A stretch of 64,000 bases of DNA from Rotaria sp. Silwood1. Its lineage: Eukaryota > Rotifera > Eurotatoria > Philodinida > Philodinidae. The stretch spans positions 45,961 to 109,960 of the forward strand of contig CAJNOP010000703.1 of NCBI GenBank assembly GCA_905250075.1, written 5' to 3'. Positions 10,366 to 26,401 of the stretch are shown piece after piece. A program made the translations under genes and the position numbers. The notes beneath the pieces were generated by a model. It searched no databases, was not told where the DNA came from, and saw only the letters and a program-made list of their open reading frames with translations. Position 1 is the first letter of the stretch. Every line of letters starts with the position of its first letter.

Positions 10366-12309
10366 ATGTGTCGGTTAGGATCACTTATTTTTTTGGTGTT
10401 TCTTCACCTTTGCAATTCACAACAAGTTCCGCCATCTCCATATGGACAGTCAAGTGATATTTGTCCGCAAAAGGATAATTATCCATATAGTGTTAATGGA
10501 TTTCCAGGAACGCCATATATCTTGAAACCATTTCAAACTGATTTTGTAAATCCGCCAATTCTCAATCCGTTATCTAAACAATGTCGTTCAGATCAACATT
10601 GTATATTTTCTTATATAATTAATGTTACTGATACTACAGCAAGACCTTTTGATCAAAGTGTGCCTGCATGTGCAAATAAAGCAGCAACAAAATTTTTAAC
10701 TTATAACAGCCAAATACCAGGACCAACAATTCTTGTTCCTTCAGGACAGGAATCTATTGTAAGATTCAACAATAAAATAGGTAACTTATTTCCAGGAACT
10801 TTTAGTCCCTGTATTGGGAATAGAACAGGGAGACCATTCAGTGTTCATCTACATGGTTCAGCAAGTCTTCCACCATATGATGGATGGGCCGAAGATGAAA
10901 CTTGCTATGGTGAAACAAAAGAATATGTCTATCCAAATAATCGTCCAACAACTGGTTGGTATCATGATCATGCAGTTCATATCACAGCTAAAAATGCTTA
11001 TCTTGGTCTTGCTGGTTTTTATTTAACAACTTCAAAACGAAAATATGGTGGATGTAGTGAACCATGGAATTTGGAAGATATTGAAGAAAAACATATTATT
11101 ATACAAGATAAAGTACTCGATTCTGCCTGTCAATTATTTATTGATACATTGAGCGCACATCAAATAAATCTATATGGTGATATTAATCTGATGTCTGGAA
11201 AACCATTTCCTGTAATGTCTCTTCAACCAAAATGGTATCGTTTTAGATTTCTCAATGCTGCAGTATCACGCCCATATTTGTTAAAAATAAAAAATAGTAC
11301 ACTTCAAGATGTTTCACAAAAAATATGCAAAATTATTGCAACTGATGGAGGATATAGAGATACACCTGTAACATTTCCTACAACAGGTTTATTAATCGGT
11401 GTTGCTGAACGATATGATGTTGTATGTGATTTTACAATGTTAAAAAGTCAAACTCTATATTTGTGGAACGAGAAAGATGATACTTTCATGAAAGATGTAC
11501 CATTCTTTTGTTATAGTCATTTACTTGGAAAACTTCAAATATCTGCAACAACTAATGGTACACCAGCAACATTTCAAGAAAACATTCCAAATACAACACC
11601 AGAGGATCCAATAAAACGAGTCTTAAATAGTACACATATTGGCACAGCAATTCAAATGGCAAATAATGGTCAATATCATAGAAGAATGGTTTTTGGTAGA
11701 AGTAATGGACACTGGGTAATTAATGGTGAAACTTGGGATACGTTCAGAATTGCTGCTGCAGATATTGGACATAATACATGGGAACTTTGGTTATTTGAAA
11801 CTGGTGGTGGATGGTTTCATCCTGTACATATGCATCTTGTTGATTTTTATATTATTAAACGTGACGGTGACACTGGATTACGAAGTTATGAAAATTTATC
11901 ACCAAAAGATGTTATGTTTTTGGGTGAAGGAAATAAGCTTTATGTAATAGCTAGATTTGGTGCTCATAAAGGTGATTATATGTTTCATTGTCATAATCTT
12001 ATTCATGAAGATGATGACATGATGAGAGCAATGCGTATTATTGATAGTCAAAATGGACTCACTGCTTCAACAGCAGAACCATTTATTATTAATGGTTTTG
12101 CAAATATTATTTATAGCAATTGGAAATATAGTGATCCAATGTTGACTGAAACTGCTGCAAAACCGACAAACAAAATGCCATTACTTAACTCAACTTATAT
12201 GCAAAATATGTTGAATATTAATGTTTATAGAATTTTCTATCCCGTTCCTTCTGATGCTAATTTAAATGGTTTCACAAATCCTTGGAAATCTGCTTGGTGT
12301 GCAACATAA
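10366..12309 (+). CDS. Secreted multicopper oxidase, bilirubin-oxidase/CotA-like
   Basis: A single-exon frame of 647 residues with an N-terminal signal peptide (hydrophobic residues about 5-18, cleavage probably near NSQQ). All copper ligand motifs of three-domain multicopper oxidases are present: HLHG (161-164), WYHDH (198-202), HPVHMH (485-490) and HCHNLIHEDDDMM (541-553), where Cys542 and the distal Met mark the type 1 site. The string HLHGSASLPPYDGWAED and the HEDDDMM ending resemble bilirubin oxidase and the spore-coat CotA group more than animal laccases. Known members oxidise phenols, bilirubin or metals and reduce oxygen to water; the substrate here is unknown. Codon use is as AT-rich as the neighbours. 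The lack of introns beside intron-rich genes suggests an acquired, then ameliorated, gene. Confidence 0.93.
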   Translation: MCRLGSLIFLVFLHLCNSQQVPPSPYGQSSDICPQKDNYPYSVNGFPGTPYILKPFQTDFVNPPILNPLSKQCRSDQHCIFSYIINVTDTTARPFDQSVPACANKAATKFLTYNSQIPGPTILVPSGQESIVRFNNKIGNLFPGTFSPCIGNRTGRPFSVHLHGSASLPPYDGWAEDETCYGETKEYVYPNNRPTTGWYHDHAVHITAKNAYLGLAGFYLTTSKRKYGGCSEPWNLEDIEEKHIIIQDKVLDSACQLFIDTLSAHQINLYGDINLMSGKPFPVMSLQPKWYRFRFLNAAVSRPYLLKIKNSTLQDVSQKICKIIATDGGYRDTPVTFPTTGLLIGVAERYDVVCDFTMLKSQTLYLWNEKDDTFMKDVPFFCYSHLLGKLQISATTNGTPATFQENIPNTTPEDPIKRVLNSTHIGTAIQMANNGQYHRRMVFGRSNGHWVINGETWDTFRIAAADIGHNTWELWLFETGGGWFHPVHMHLVDFYIIKRDGDTGLRSYENLSPKDVMFLGEGNKLYVIARFGAHKGDYMFHCHNLIHEDDDMMRAMRIIDSQNGLTASTAEPFIINGFANIIYSNWKYSDPMLTETAAKPTNKMPLLNSTYMQNMLNINVYRIFYPVPSDANLNGFTNPWKSAWCAT

Positions 12310-13905
12310 AACCATCCATTTATAATAAAAAAACAAAATGTCAAGATTTTAGTTCCCTTTTCTAAAAGAAAAGGTTCACGAAACGAAAATGTTTGTCTAT
12401 TTGTCTTTCTGTCTATCTGTCCAATCAATCGAAAAGAAGCTTTTAGCGAGTAGATGAAAAATAGCAGATATCAATGCCGAGGTAACGTACACATACGTAA
12501 TCAAGACTGATATTGGCGTCAACAGGTATCACTCTATGAAGCTAATCTGTTTCTCTTTTATTGAATTCTTTTCATTCTTTTTTGGTATCGATTGTGCTCT
12601 TGTCTTGTTGGTCATCATTAATAGATGATGATCATTTTTTTCCTGTTGTGTTGTTCGATTTTTATGTGACATATATTTACATTGAGTTTTCTTTTGTTTT
12701 TTGTAGTTTTACTTTGTTTTGTGAAAATATATTTGTGAGGTTATCATGCTTATCATTGCTATTGTGATTTTCTTCCTTGATCTTTATTTTTCTTTTAGCA
12801 TATTTCATTCATGATCTCTTTCATTGATTGTTCTTTCTTGTTTGTTGTTTTTTGACAATAAAACATCCACTATATGGTTCATTTGATCATCATTATTCAT
12901 TCATTATATCATCAAGATAAGGTAGACAGTGAGATTATGATCTGAGGATGTGTATATGAATTACCACAATCAATTTCGTCCTTGTTCAACAGACTCTTCA
13001 GGGGGCAAGATTTCGAGTTCAAGTCTTAAAATTAAACTAAGAACCAATTCGAAATCAAAGTTATTCAGTTGTCGAAGCAAAGATAACATTATTTTGTAGT
13101 AGTAAGTATACGCGAATGAGGATGAGTATAAGAAAATAAATAAGAGATTCTGAAGAAAAGTAACTGTAATTACTTGTGTACAAAAATACATCTTCATGTT
13201 AGAAAGTGTAACTACTCGGATGCGTCTCAATAACTATGACAGACTTATGGAAAAGATCATTGAATCGAAACAGAAGTCGAACCTGTAACTTCTGATATTC
13301 GGTCAATTGATTTGCCAGTTAAATTATTTAAAATTCTTTTCAGCGACAAAATTCACGGCATATTTAGTCATCGATCTATCTATAATTGGAGTATATCAGA
13401 ACATCAGTAACTAATGATTTATTTAGTTGAACTGTTATTGCTGCATGAGAAGGGTGATTCAAAAGCAAAACAAACTGATCCATATGTATTGAAGATACAA
13501 ATCTATTTGCTAATCTCAACTCTTGCTTTTCAGTAATCGATACTGAAGTATAAAGTGTGAATGAGTTTACAAATTAATTCCAAGTTACTTACCACGATTG
13601 TTTAAACCTTGCTTTTGGGTCATTATCAGATAAATTATGAATTATAATATTCTGTATAGAAATTTATCTCAAATCAATAGAAGTATAAAAAGAATAAAAA
13701 AAACTCTGAATAACATTCTAATGTTAAGATAAAGAGGGTGATGGTGAGTTTGAAATGTTTGAAATTTGAAATAGAAAGTATGAGTTCATCAATAACTATC
13801 TATAATCCTTTTACTTGTTTACATGAAAATATTCATAATTTTAAAATAAATACATCCACTTTACATGCTCTATTAAATATGAAAGATGAAATAGAAAGAA
13901 TTATT
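12310..13905. other. Intergenic region downstream of the oxidase
   Basis: An AATAAA-like polyadenylation signal lies at about 12324. The rest is T-rich sequence without a recognisable gene. Around 13255-13340 (minus) there is a fragment resembling the 3' half of a tRNA: an AGGTTCGACTTC-like T arm after an ACCGAATATCAGAA-like segment, similar to the clearer piece at 13907-13981. Confidence 0.4.
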
Positions 13906-13906
13906 T

Positions 13907-13981
13907 GAACAGAATGGGAATCGAACCTACACTTTCCAGTACTCAGTTGACTGCTCTATCAATGAAGCTATCCGAGCATCC
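13907..13981 (-). repeat. Degenerate tRNA-like (SINE-like) sequence
   Basis: Read on the minus strand, it has a D-arm-like GCTT...GAGC pair, an anticodon-arm-like CAGT...ACTG pair and a TAGGTTCGATTCCCA T-arm/B-box. Acceptor pairing is poor (GCTCGGA against TCTGTTC), and the anticodon loop has the wrong size for a clean call. It is more likely a tRNA pseudogene or a tRNA-derived SINE head than a working tRNA. Confidence 0.35.
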
Positions 13982-15792
13982 TCTCCGTTACTAAAGTAAC
14001 TTCACATCCGATATTTAATTCAATCATATGAATATCCCAGAACATTAGCAATTTTATTGGTCTTTCTTCATCTTTGGCTATACGAATACTATTATTTTAT
14101 TTTCACTTCGTGCTCTGTAAAAAAAAACTAATGTTACAGTGAACCTTTCTGAATTTAAATACCATTTTGTGAATCGTTTGAGTTTCTACAAAAATCTGGT
14201 TCTATTTCGAACACTTTTCTCTGCTACTAAAAAGAGGTTCTATCTGAAGAAAAAACAGTGCAGTTGATATGCTTAATCGATTGTTGCTATGATCAATGGT
14301 TCGTTGAAACCATACCTAAGGACAATAGTTCAATTATTCTATGCCAGCGAGACTGAATGCTGTGATATCTGAAGACGAATATAGACGAGTCCATTTATAC
14401 TTATTGTTACTGAGACTTGTCATCATTTGAATCTCAGCACATATTTCATTATTCTTCCATTAAATCTGTTGTTTCGTGTCGCTGCGGTCCTAAGTAGAAA
14501 TCATAATAATTTATTTTATAAATCAAACCTTGCCATTGCATTGTTCGTTCATATGAATTTAACTAAAACAAATATATCATTTAAATTTAAACTCACCATT
14601 TTACTATTCATTCGCGTAAACCTAAAAAGAAAAAAAAACATTTATTATTTAACTTTAAACGTACCAGTTAGTTGTTCCTCGACAGAAACCTATATAAAAA
14701 AATGAAGTTATTAGACAGGGAATCCCAAAAGTCCAATCGAAAAAGAAACAAGATTATCTTTTGAACTGTTCAAAGCAATTTACTCGAAGTATTAATAGTT
14801 TCATTTCATATTCATGAAAGTTCTATTTCATATAAATTTGTCTATAACAAATATACAAAATGGTTTCTTATAAAAGCAATACTCAAAACCATTCGTTTCA
14901 ACATATATGCAGAAAACACTACATAAATTCTTTTTCTGAAATCCTTTTACCGTATTACAGATTTTAATATTTGATTTCGCCTGCTTGAAGAAATGTGCTT
15001 TAAAAACTATTGAGGTCAGCATTTCAATGAGAAATAATTTCATGTTTGTAAAATACTATAGTACTCATCTTACGTAATTTTCTTAGTTCTAGAAGAAAAG
15101 AAAGTGTAAATGTATAATAAAATTCTTTTTCCTGAAAATCTTACTGCCAATCAAATTGTTCAAACAGTCGATTTTGTAACATTGGAACATATATATGTTG
15201 ACCTTGAAAAACTCTCTAACAATATTCATGGCTTACTCTTTAAAAAAAGCCATATTGTAAAACAACCATAGAGAATTTTCGAAAAATGGTTTACGATCCA
15301 GCGTAAACCCGAAAGGTCAACTAGTGCAAAACCTTTGGTATCGATCTCGGAAACCGATTAAAAGTTTCTGAGATTCCGATTCTCTCCTTCTGAATCGATA
15401 AAAAAATCTGAAACAATAAATAGTTTTTTAATTCGCATACGCAACTTACGACTTCCACGATGCTCATCCAAAGTTCAGATGATAAAAAGGAAACTATTAG
15501 AATTTCTAAATCGAAATGAGACTTACGTTGTGGATGAATTCGTTGATGATATAAAACGAAAAGAAAAGGTGCTATCAGTTTCTAGATATCCAACAATTGT
15601 AGAAATATGATTCATCGATGTTTTCAGAACGGTATAAATACATATTGCTTAGATCCCATGTGAATGAGAATAATCTGAACATGTGTTTGCTCAAATTGAA
15701 GCTTTTCATTTGATTTGAGAACTTTTAGCCGTAAGGTTTGTACAAATAAACAAGTTATAAGGATAATCGGAGACTAGAAGCTGCTGATGCAG
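13982..15792. other. Intergenic stretch, no gene seen
   Basis: No convincing coding region was found on either strand; the short frames lack motifs. AT-rich with scattered homopolymers. Confidence 0.5.
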
Positions 15793-16397
15793 TTAGCCTC
15801 TACCAGAGTCCGAAAACGAACCGAACTCGAACCGTTTGTTGAAAAATGATGTCGAACCGAAACGAACTAGTATTGGTTGAACTATCATTGATTTCTTGAA
15901 AAATATGTCGTTAACAATGATTGATATAAGAATTAATAAGCATTGTCATGTATATAACCTAATAGTATATGAAGAAATTAGGGAAAGTATTATTACAAAT
16001 TAGATTATAATTTGAACTAATGGTGAATCTAAGAAAAGAATAGACTCATATACGCTCAATGGAAAATAATAAAAGACATATAATTTTATTCATATAAGTA
16101 TCTATTTTCTGTGTTCTTTTGTTTTTTCTTATTCAACTTTCCATGCTATTCTTATGCAAATAAAAAAATAAAAGAATTAATTTAAGAAAAATTAAATAAA
16201 TACTGAAATACTTCTTGCAGTTCAGAATTACTGTTTATACATTGGACAAGCTATTTTACGACACAATTGTGAAATCCTCAATGCAGTGGAATTTTAGAAG
16301 CTTTTCTTCTAGACTTTAGAAGAAATCTGGGTTAGATCGAATCAAACCGAACTCGAACCAATAAAAGTCGGTTCGATTCGGGCTCTGGTCTCTACAA
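15793..16397. mobile_element. MITE-like element of about 600 bp with inverted ends
   Basis: The left end (15797-15835) reads CTCTACCAGAGTCCGAA then ACGAACCGAACTCGAACC. The right end (16340-16396) in reverse complement reads TAGAGACCAGAGCCCGAA then TCGAACCGA, and further in TTGGTTCGAGTTCGGTTTG. Ends are inverted, rich in GGTTCG/CGAACC words, and the interior is AT-rich with no coding frame. Target duplication is not clear. Confidence 0.55.
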
Positions 16398-17549
16398 CTT
16401 TTAAAAATTCAGCGGACTATGCGAAGTCGTAATTTTAATGCTATCTAATGCTACTAGGTAAGAATAAAAGAGAATGTTGACATTAATAATGATTATTCTT
16501 AGTTTGCAAACTATTAACATTATATTTTTCCTCATATATGCAAAGCTTAGACTACCTTAAAGATATGAAGATGAAATAGGATTATCCAAGAAATATGAAA
16601 TAGTTTCAAATTTCGAGAAAAAATGATGCACAGAAAGAATGAATCGTAATTAAATATGTTATACTAACTATGTGAGTAGTTTTCAGCTAACTAAAAATCT
16701 GTAACACTGAAAGACTCAGGTCGAAGAATGTGGCCACCGGATCCCCAGGGATCCTACAGGAAATATGCGGCAAAGTTAGCCTATCCTGCAGTAAAGCACC
16801 GGAAATCACTGGAACAAGGAAGTATAAGCTCGTCTATCTGTGTATTTTCTGACTCTCCGTTCTCGATAGCAACACAACAGAAAATGATAACGCTCGATGT
16901 GTATATCTGATAGATAAAAACAAAAAAGAAACTTTGCAAAAGACAGCAAAAATGCGATGTAAAGCGATCTTGGTTTTCGGCAACGGGCGTTTAAATGAAT
17001 ATAAGAGCTGACGGTTTCGCTGGTTCGAGACTGGTTCATCACTTTTAACTGTGTTGAGTAAAACACGGAGGCCAAATCGTCGTTTTACAGAGCTTCCTGA
17101 AGGTGAGCAAAAACTCACTGAAGATTCCAAAATTTAGTGTCATTTCGAGGCATGGAACTTTCTGACAAAGTTCGAACGAATTTCTAGTGCCTAGCCTATC
17201 TCTAGAGCACCGCTTAAAAATTCCAGACTTTATTATAACAAAGCACACGCAAAGTACGGACACCAATTACTTAAGTTGCCGATTACATAAATGCTATGCA
17301 TCGCACCGCATCACTTATGAATATTTCATGTCACTACAAGGATAATTTAATAAGAATTGAATTGCACAAAAAACAAGTATACATAATATCCAGCGCCTCT
17401 TTTTTCTTTTGCTACTAGGGTTATTTTCAGTAACTAACTATTTTAATTCATTCTATCATTTGAATTCTTCTTCTGTTTATCAGTTGTATTCTTATTCTAC
17501 GTTACTGTTAATATTAAGTTCACTTCTCCATCGGATTTATCAATTTCGA
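16398..17549. other. Intergenic region with a locally GC-richer patch, no gene assigned
   Basis: About 16720-17260 is less AT-rich than its surroundings and contains several overlapping short frames on the minus strand. None has a recognisable motif or consistent splice sites. It may be decayed coding or repeat DNA. Confidence 0.35.
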
Positions 17550-20500
17550 ATGTCTTTAAAAAATTTTATTATATTATCTATTATATTACTCATAAGTTGT
17601 TTTACGACAATAAGTGAAGCGAACAATAAAAAATTATTACATGTAAGCAAATCAAGAAACAATAAAAAGGGTAACTAAATGCCAACATATTCATTAAACT
17701 TGCGATCTCTGTATTTGATTTATTTAAACAATTTCTAAGCAAAGATACATATTTTTCACTTCCAAAAGACTCAAAAAATCTAAAGAAAAACAAAGCATGA
17801 AGAAGCAGCATCACATTATCATGTCATTTCGTTAGAACAAACAATATTTTTCAGATACTGAATATATATTCAACAACAAACCACGAAAAAAGAGAACTGA
17901 ATCGGATTCTGATACCGATCCGACTGGACTCAATCAAATTGATACTACGACTCAGTTAGGTATTATTAACTCAAAATATAACATGCATAATTATTCTATG
18001 CTCTATTTATGAAAGTGATGTCAGATACGGAAGCACATTCCAGTGCTAAGGAAGAATCTGCTACGATTAAACCTTTAGACACGACTCACGACGATGATGT
18101 TGCCAGCAACAAATCAAAACCAGTGTCTCATAGATCCGGAAAGAAAAAAAAAGCGCATGCCACCAAATATGAATCTAGTAATATTGTGGCAGAAAAAAAC
18201 GAATAATCTATCTTATTTCCTAGGTAAAATGTTTTCACATGTTACAAGCGTATTCAAAAAAAGTAAAACTACTAAATCGAAAAAAACTGACAATGAATCA
18301 GGTAAAATAGAACAATAAAAATTTACTTAGTTTTGAAAATGTGAATGATGATAAGGCTATTTTTCGACACCAATTATTTTTGCATAAAAAGCCACTTAGA
18401 CGTACCAAATCAACCATGAAAAATATTTTGTACGATTTAGTTTTTCGAAATTTATCTAAACAATTTTTTTCAATTCTATATCCACACTTCTCTCAAGAAT
18501 TGGTTAACAACTTTTTCTCTTTGCTTTTTGCAATAAATGCACACTTGTTGCAGAATTTTATTTTAATTACGAATATCACTTTCATATTTCAGAATTCTGA
18601 AAATTTCCGAGTGTGAAATAGTCAAAAATACATTTTTATACACAAAAAATAGACAATATATTCAATGCATATAAAATAACGATCCTAAAAGCTCAAGTTC
18701 AGTCTTTTTGGAGGTCGGAGCTAAAAAGCTATTCAGAAATAACTGATATCTTATCAATGAACACCTTTTTAGCTTGATACCAATATTATTGTGTATAAAA
18801 ACTAAATGCCTTTCGGAATACAAGCTTCACAGTAAAAATTAAGTTACTCAGACAAAAAATTCATAATCAGCATGATATTTTTCATCGAATGACAGGCGCA
18901 TTGTAATAAACAAAGATAAAAAGTTCCCAAGCAACTCTTGAGACAAATGTGAGTGTGGAATTATTTGAACGAATTTCTCAAAACTGAATCGTACAAAATG
19001 TACTATGTGGTTGACTTGCTACATCTAGATGGTTTACATGCAAAAATAATGGCGTAACAAAAAATGGCCTTATCGTCACTTATCGTTTCTGTTTATTATA
19101 GTTGAATTGGACATCAATGATTTATTTTTCATAAATAATACCGTTCCACTTTCCCATGAACCTATCAAAGTTGCTTGGATGTTTAAGAGTGACGGTAGTT
19201 AAAAAACGAAAAAAAATCCGTAATTATTTATTGAATTTTCAAATTTTGTAGATGATCATGAGAAACTTTCATATGAATTAACAAATGATATTAAACGTTT
19301 AGAAGCAGAATTAGATCCTTGGATTAAATTAAGTTTTGAACCTATTGCTATGGAACATCAAATGCGTGCTGAAGCTTTTATAACTTGTTGTCATCCAATG
19401 GAAACAGTAGATGGAGATAAACTTAAAAGATATGTTAATAGTTATGGTGCATTAAAAGAACAAGAGAAAATCATTGAAGAATGTTTGAAAGAATTGTCAG
19501 AAGTTGATCTACGTAACTGTAAATTTGATATGAACAAGTTGAATGAATCTCGTCAAAGTATTATCGAGTGAGTAAATCTACTTCAGTGTACAAATTTTTA
19601 ATATTACAGTTATCTGTACTAGTAAACAGATAGTAATCGATTGAATTGAATTCCAATATGAATTTCTTTTTTTTTATCTTTATTAGCTTTGCTAATGGGA
19701 TTGCTGATAAATCCATATTAACATTGATAGATACTGCAATTCAAAGACATATTTATATAGATAACATTGTTTATAATTATCATTTAAGCACACCCAAAGA
19801 ATGTCATCCAGCACTTCGTCTACTTTGGAAACCATATAGATTACTGCAATGTGAAATATCTTATCGTACAACTTTAGCTACAAAATTATTAAGTCTTAAG
19901 AATTACAAAAAATTTAGTAATGAAATAAGTAAACCATTCCGACAACTGATGTCTAATATATATGTTAATTTGAAAGTAAGAGAACATGTTGACTAATGAG
20001 TTTTTATTCTTATAAATTTCTATGTAATACATTGTAATCATTCTTCTTCAATAAAGATCACGAAAATTTTTCATGAAGATGTTTCATTTTATTGATTGTC
20101 AGCTTCTAAGTGTCTTTTTTTACTTTTAACTATTATCTTTTTTTCAATAATTTTTGAGACAAACAACATAGAGATCTGGACATTTTCACTATTCGACAGA
20201 GAAGATCCTGAGCTCTCCTCTATGTGTGTCGAAATCTGATTGGCCAATGTTTTGACTTAGTATATGACCAATTAATAGAAAATTTGCTTTTTTTTCGATT
20301 TAGACAAGTCCGAACTTTCTAGTATGTTCCGTTCGACAGCTACAAAGGTTTTTCTGAGACCCCTGATATCATCTAATTCACCTTGAAAGACTTAACATAA
20401 GTCCAAGCTAAGATTAACGTCTTATGCTAAGTCGAATGGTAATGTTTATTTTGAAAGAAACTAATACTTATACTAACTCGATCAGATTTTTAATTTTTTT

Positions 20501-22884
20501 TAGTATCACATTAGGGAAAGTCCTTGATAATCAAATGTTACACATGTTGTTCCTTGACGCAATTTGATCGAATTATATATCAATCGATAAGTTGTGGAAA
20601 ATACTTAAAAAACTGATATAATAACCATTTATCAATAATGTAAAAATACGCAAGTTCTTTTTGAAATATTGCTGAATACTATTAAAGTAATGTGCCAGCA
20701 TCGAGTATAAATCATACTCGACATATATATATAGAATTAATTCCATGATTTTTGTCGTAATAATCATCTCTTTGATTAAAACAAATAGAGTATTCGGAAT
20801 CTGTATAAAAAAATGGCGTCGATCCATACATATTTTAAACTTGTTGGACAACTGTTATATGTACATTCATTGAATATCGGCCTGAAAATGACTTTTGTGT
20901 CTGTTCAAACAAAACTCTCTTGACTTCACCCATGTTCGCAGCATTTTCTCTTACCAAATTATGCATGAATTTCTAGCCTGTAAGGAAAGTTCTATCACTC
21001 AGTATAAAATTCAGAACGAGTAAACTCTAATTCTATGCATAGAATGGTTTATACTTCATGTTGAACTTTACTTTGATGATATTCAGCAAATAATTCATTA
21101 AGAACTTGTTTTTTTTTACATTGTTAATAAATAATTTTTGTATCAGTTTTTTTCACGATCTATCGTTCAATGTATAATTCGATTAGTTTGTATTACGTAA
21201 CAAATAAACACATCAAAGATTTCCTTATGATGTAATACCAAAAAAATTGATAAAGTAATCGAGCTCTAAGTCTGTAAACAATTAATAAAATCAGCTTAAA
21301 AAGTATAAGCTTGCCAGCCCTCTTGAATGAAACATGCATGAAAGTTGGGACCTACACAAATCGAAAAAAAAAGAACGTTTTCAATCGTTTGGTCATATGC
21401 CACTTCAAAACATTGGCAAATCAGATTTCTATGTTGTTCTTCGAAGTTTTTGAAAAACCAGTTAGGACTATTGATGTTTGAAAAAAGACAATAGCTACAA
21501 ATCTAATACACATTTTAATATGAAAGATTTTTCGAATATGTTTTTGTTCGTGTCGGAATAGAAATAAATTTTAATGAATAACTTTATTTTAGGTTGCTTT
21601 GGATAAAATCAAACAAAGTATTGCTGCAAAGGGTAAACCAGTAGCAAACGAACAGATCGACTTGGATGTAAAGTTCATTACAGAAACATTAATAGATTAT
21701 AAAGTTCTTTTTAATGATCCTATGATTTTACATCATGAAAAACGTGCATATGCTTATAAAGTTTGTTGTGAAAAATTGGAAACAGATGATCTAATTGATG
21801 AATATATAATAAATTTTAATCGTGATCTTAATAAAATGGAAAAACTCTTACGTAGCTGGTACGTTACGTTTTCGTTCTTTTTATATTAATTTAAAGATTG
21901 ATTAATTTCTTCTTCTTCTTCTTCAGTCTTCACAAACAAAGTTTATCTGATATAACAAATGATACTTTATACGGTGGCGATTGTCAAAGAGCTTATAATC
22001 AATTGACAGAAGTCATGAGTGAACGACAAAAGTAAAATAAAAAAAATTTTTGTTTTTCAAAATTATCTTTTATATTTGTTAACTATTCAAGTTCTATTAA
22101 TAAATATAAAGAACAAGGTGAAGATATAGCTGAACATTATAGAAAAGCAATTGCTCCAAAATTAAGTCAAACATCAATAATAAAATCTATGAATACTTTT
22201 GTAAAACAATATTGTTCAGAACAACATATATTCGAATTAATGTTTAATCCAGAAAATGTGATTAAATGTGAAAAAATTATTCGTAAAATTATTGGAGAAA
22301 ATGGTTCTACAATATATAATGTTTATCATACAAATATTAGTACTCCATTTCGTCAAATGATTCTTAATGATTGGCAACAACTTGAAAAAGCTCAAGCCAA
22401 TAGTCCACCGATATCAGAAAGAATATTACTAGCTCAATTGAATAGTCAATCGGTAATATTAAATAAGTTTTATAAAATGAAAAAAAAATATTTTATTAAA
22501 GGCTCCAACTATGGTTAATAATGCCAGGGGTCATAAAAATTTTACGCACAGGTATATAAATTTTTTATTTATTCAATTTACTACGTATACCATCAAAGTT
22601 GCAATAAGAGTTAGAATATCGAGAAACATGCACACATTCTTATCTTGATTTTTAATTATACAATATGTTTTACATTCTGTGGATGTTCGTGTGTATTCAT
22701 TTTGTTATTGTTGATGAACAATATTATTTAAAACTATTGTTAGCTTGATTATAAAAATGTTGTATTTTTCTATTTTAGCCGTCGAAGAAGTTCAAGAAAA
22801 AATACTGCTTCACTAATGATGACATTAATTCATCAAAATTTTACTATATTTTTTATGATTAGTATTCATATAATTTTCTTTTAA
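17550..22884 (+). CDS. Unrecognised secreted, possibly GPI-anchored protein, 12 exons
   Basis: Proposed exons: 17550-17670, 17855-17959, 18025-18177, 18224-18301, 19102-19194, 19252-19567, 19687-19975, 21593-21858, 21927-22031, 22092-22452, 22502-22551 and 22779-22884. They join in one frame with GT-AG introns and total 2,043 bp (680 residues). The start is the ATG of MSLKNFIILSIILLISC, a clear signal peptide; an open frame runs further upstream but adds nothing signal-like. Residues after it are Lys/Ser/Asp/Thr-rich and low in complexity. From exon 5 on the protein is mostly helical and charged, with several Cys. The C-terminus is a basic stretch (RRRSSRK) then a hydrophobic tail ending IHIIFF, as in GPI-signal or tail-anchored proteins. 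An AATAAA follows at about 22900. I do not recognise the family. Exon 5-12 boundaries are firmer than exon 2-4. Confidence 0.7.
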
Positions 22885-23188
22885 CATTCTTTTTGAGTTA
22901 ATAAACAAAAAAAAACTTATTTTTCGATTGTTATTTCAAATAAATATTCGATTTTTATTTTGAAAATTTTTTAATCATCATCATCATCATCATCATCAAT
23001 TTATTTTAACCTGAGGGAAAAAAAAACGAAAAACAAAATGATAATAAATAATAGACATATACTGTTCTGAGCGAAGGAGAAAGAAGAAGAAGAAGAAGAA
23101 GAAGAAGAATATCTGCAAATAAAGAAGCTAATTGGATTAATAACATTTTTAAATTCATATCTATGTATATATATATTCTTCTTTAAAT
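22885..23188. repeat. Convergent intergenic spacer with two microsatellites
   Basis: The 304-bp space between two convergent genes holds a (TCA)n run at about 22976-23000 and a (GAA)n run at about 23080-23109. Poly-A signals of both genes would have to lie here. Confidence 0.6.

Positions 23189-26401
<3,213 letters not shown>

Noticed and set aside
10814-11947. Other-frame ORFs inside the multicopper oxidase
   Set aside because: Shadows of the oxidase frame, which carries all copper motifs.
13907-13981. Functional tRNA gene on the minus strand
   Set aside because: Acceptor and anticodon stems pair poorly; kept only as a tRNA-like repeat.
16806-17266. Several overlapping minus-strand frames in a GC-richer patch
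   Set aside because: No family motif, no consistent frame or splice sites; possibly decayed sequence.
17409-17549. N-terminal extension of the 12-exon gene
   Set aside because: The frame is open upstream, but the ATG at 17550 starts a well-formed signal peptide; the extension is Ser/Tyr/Leu-rich with no role.
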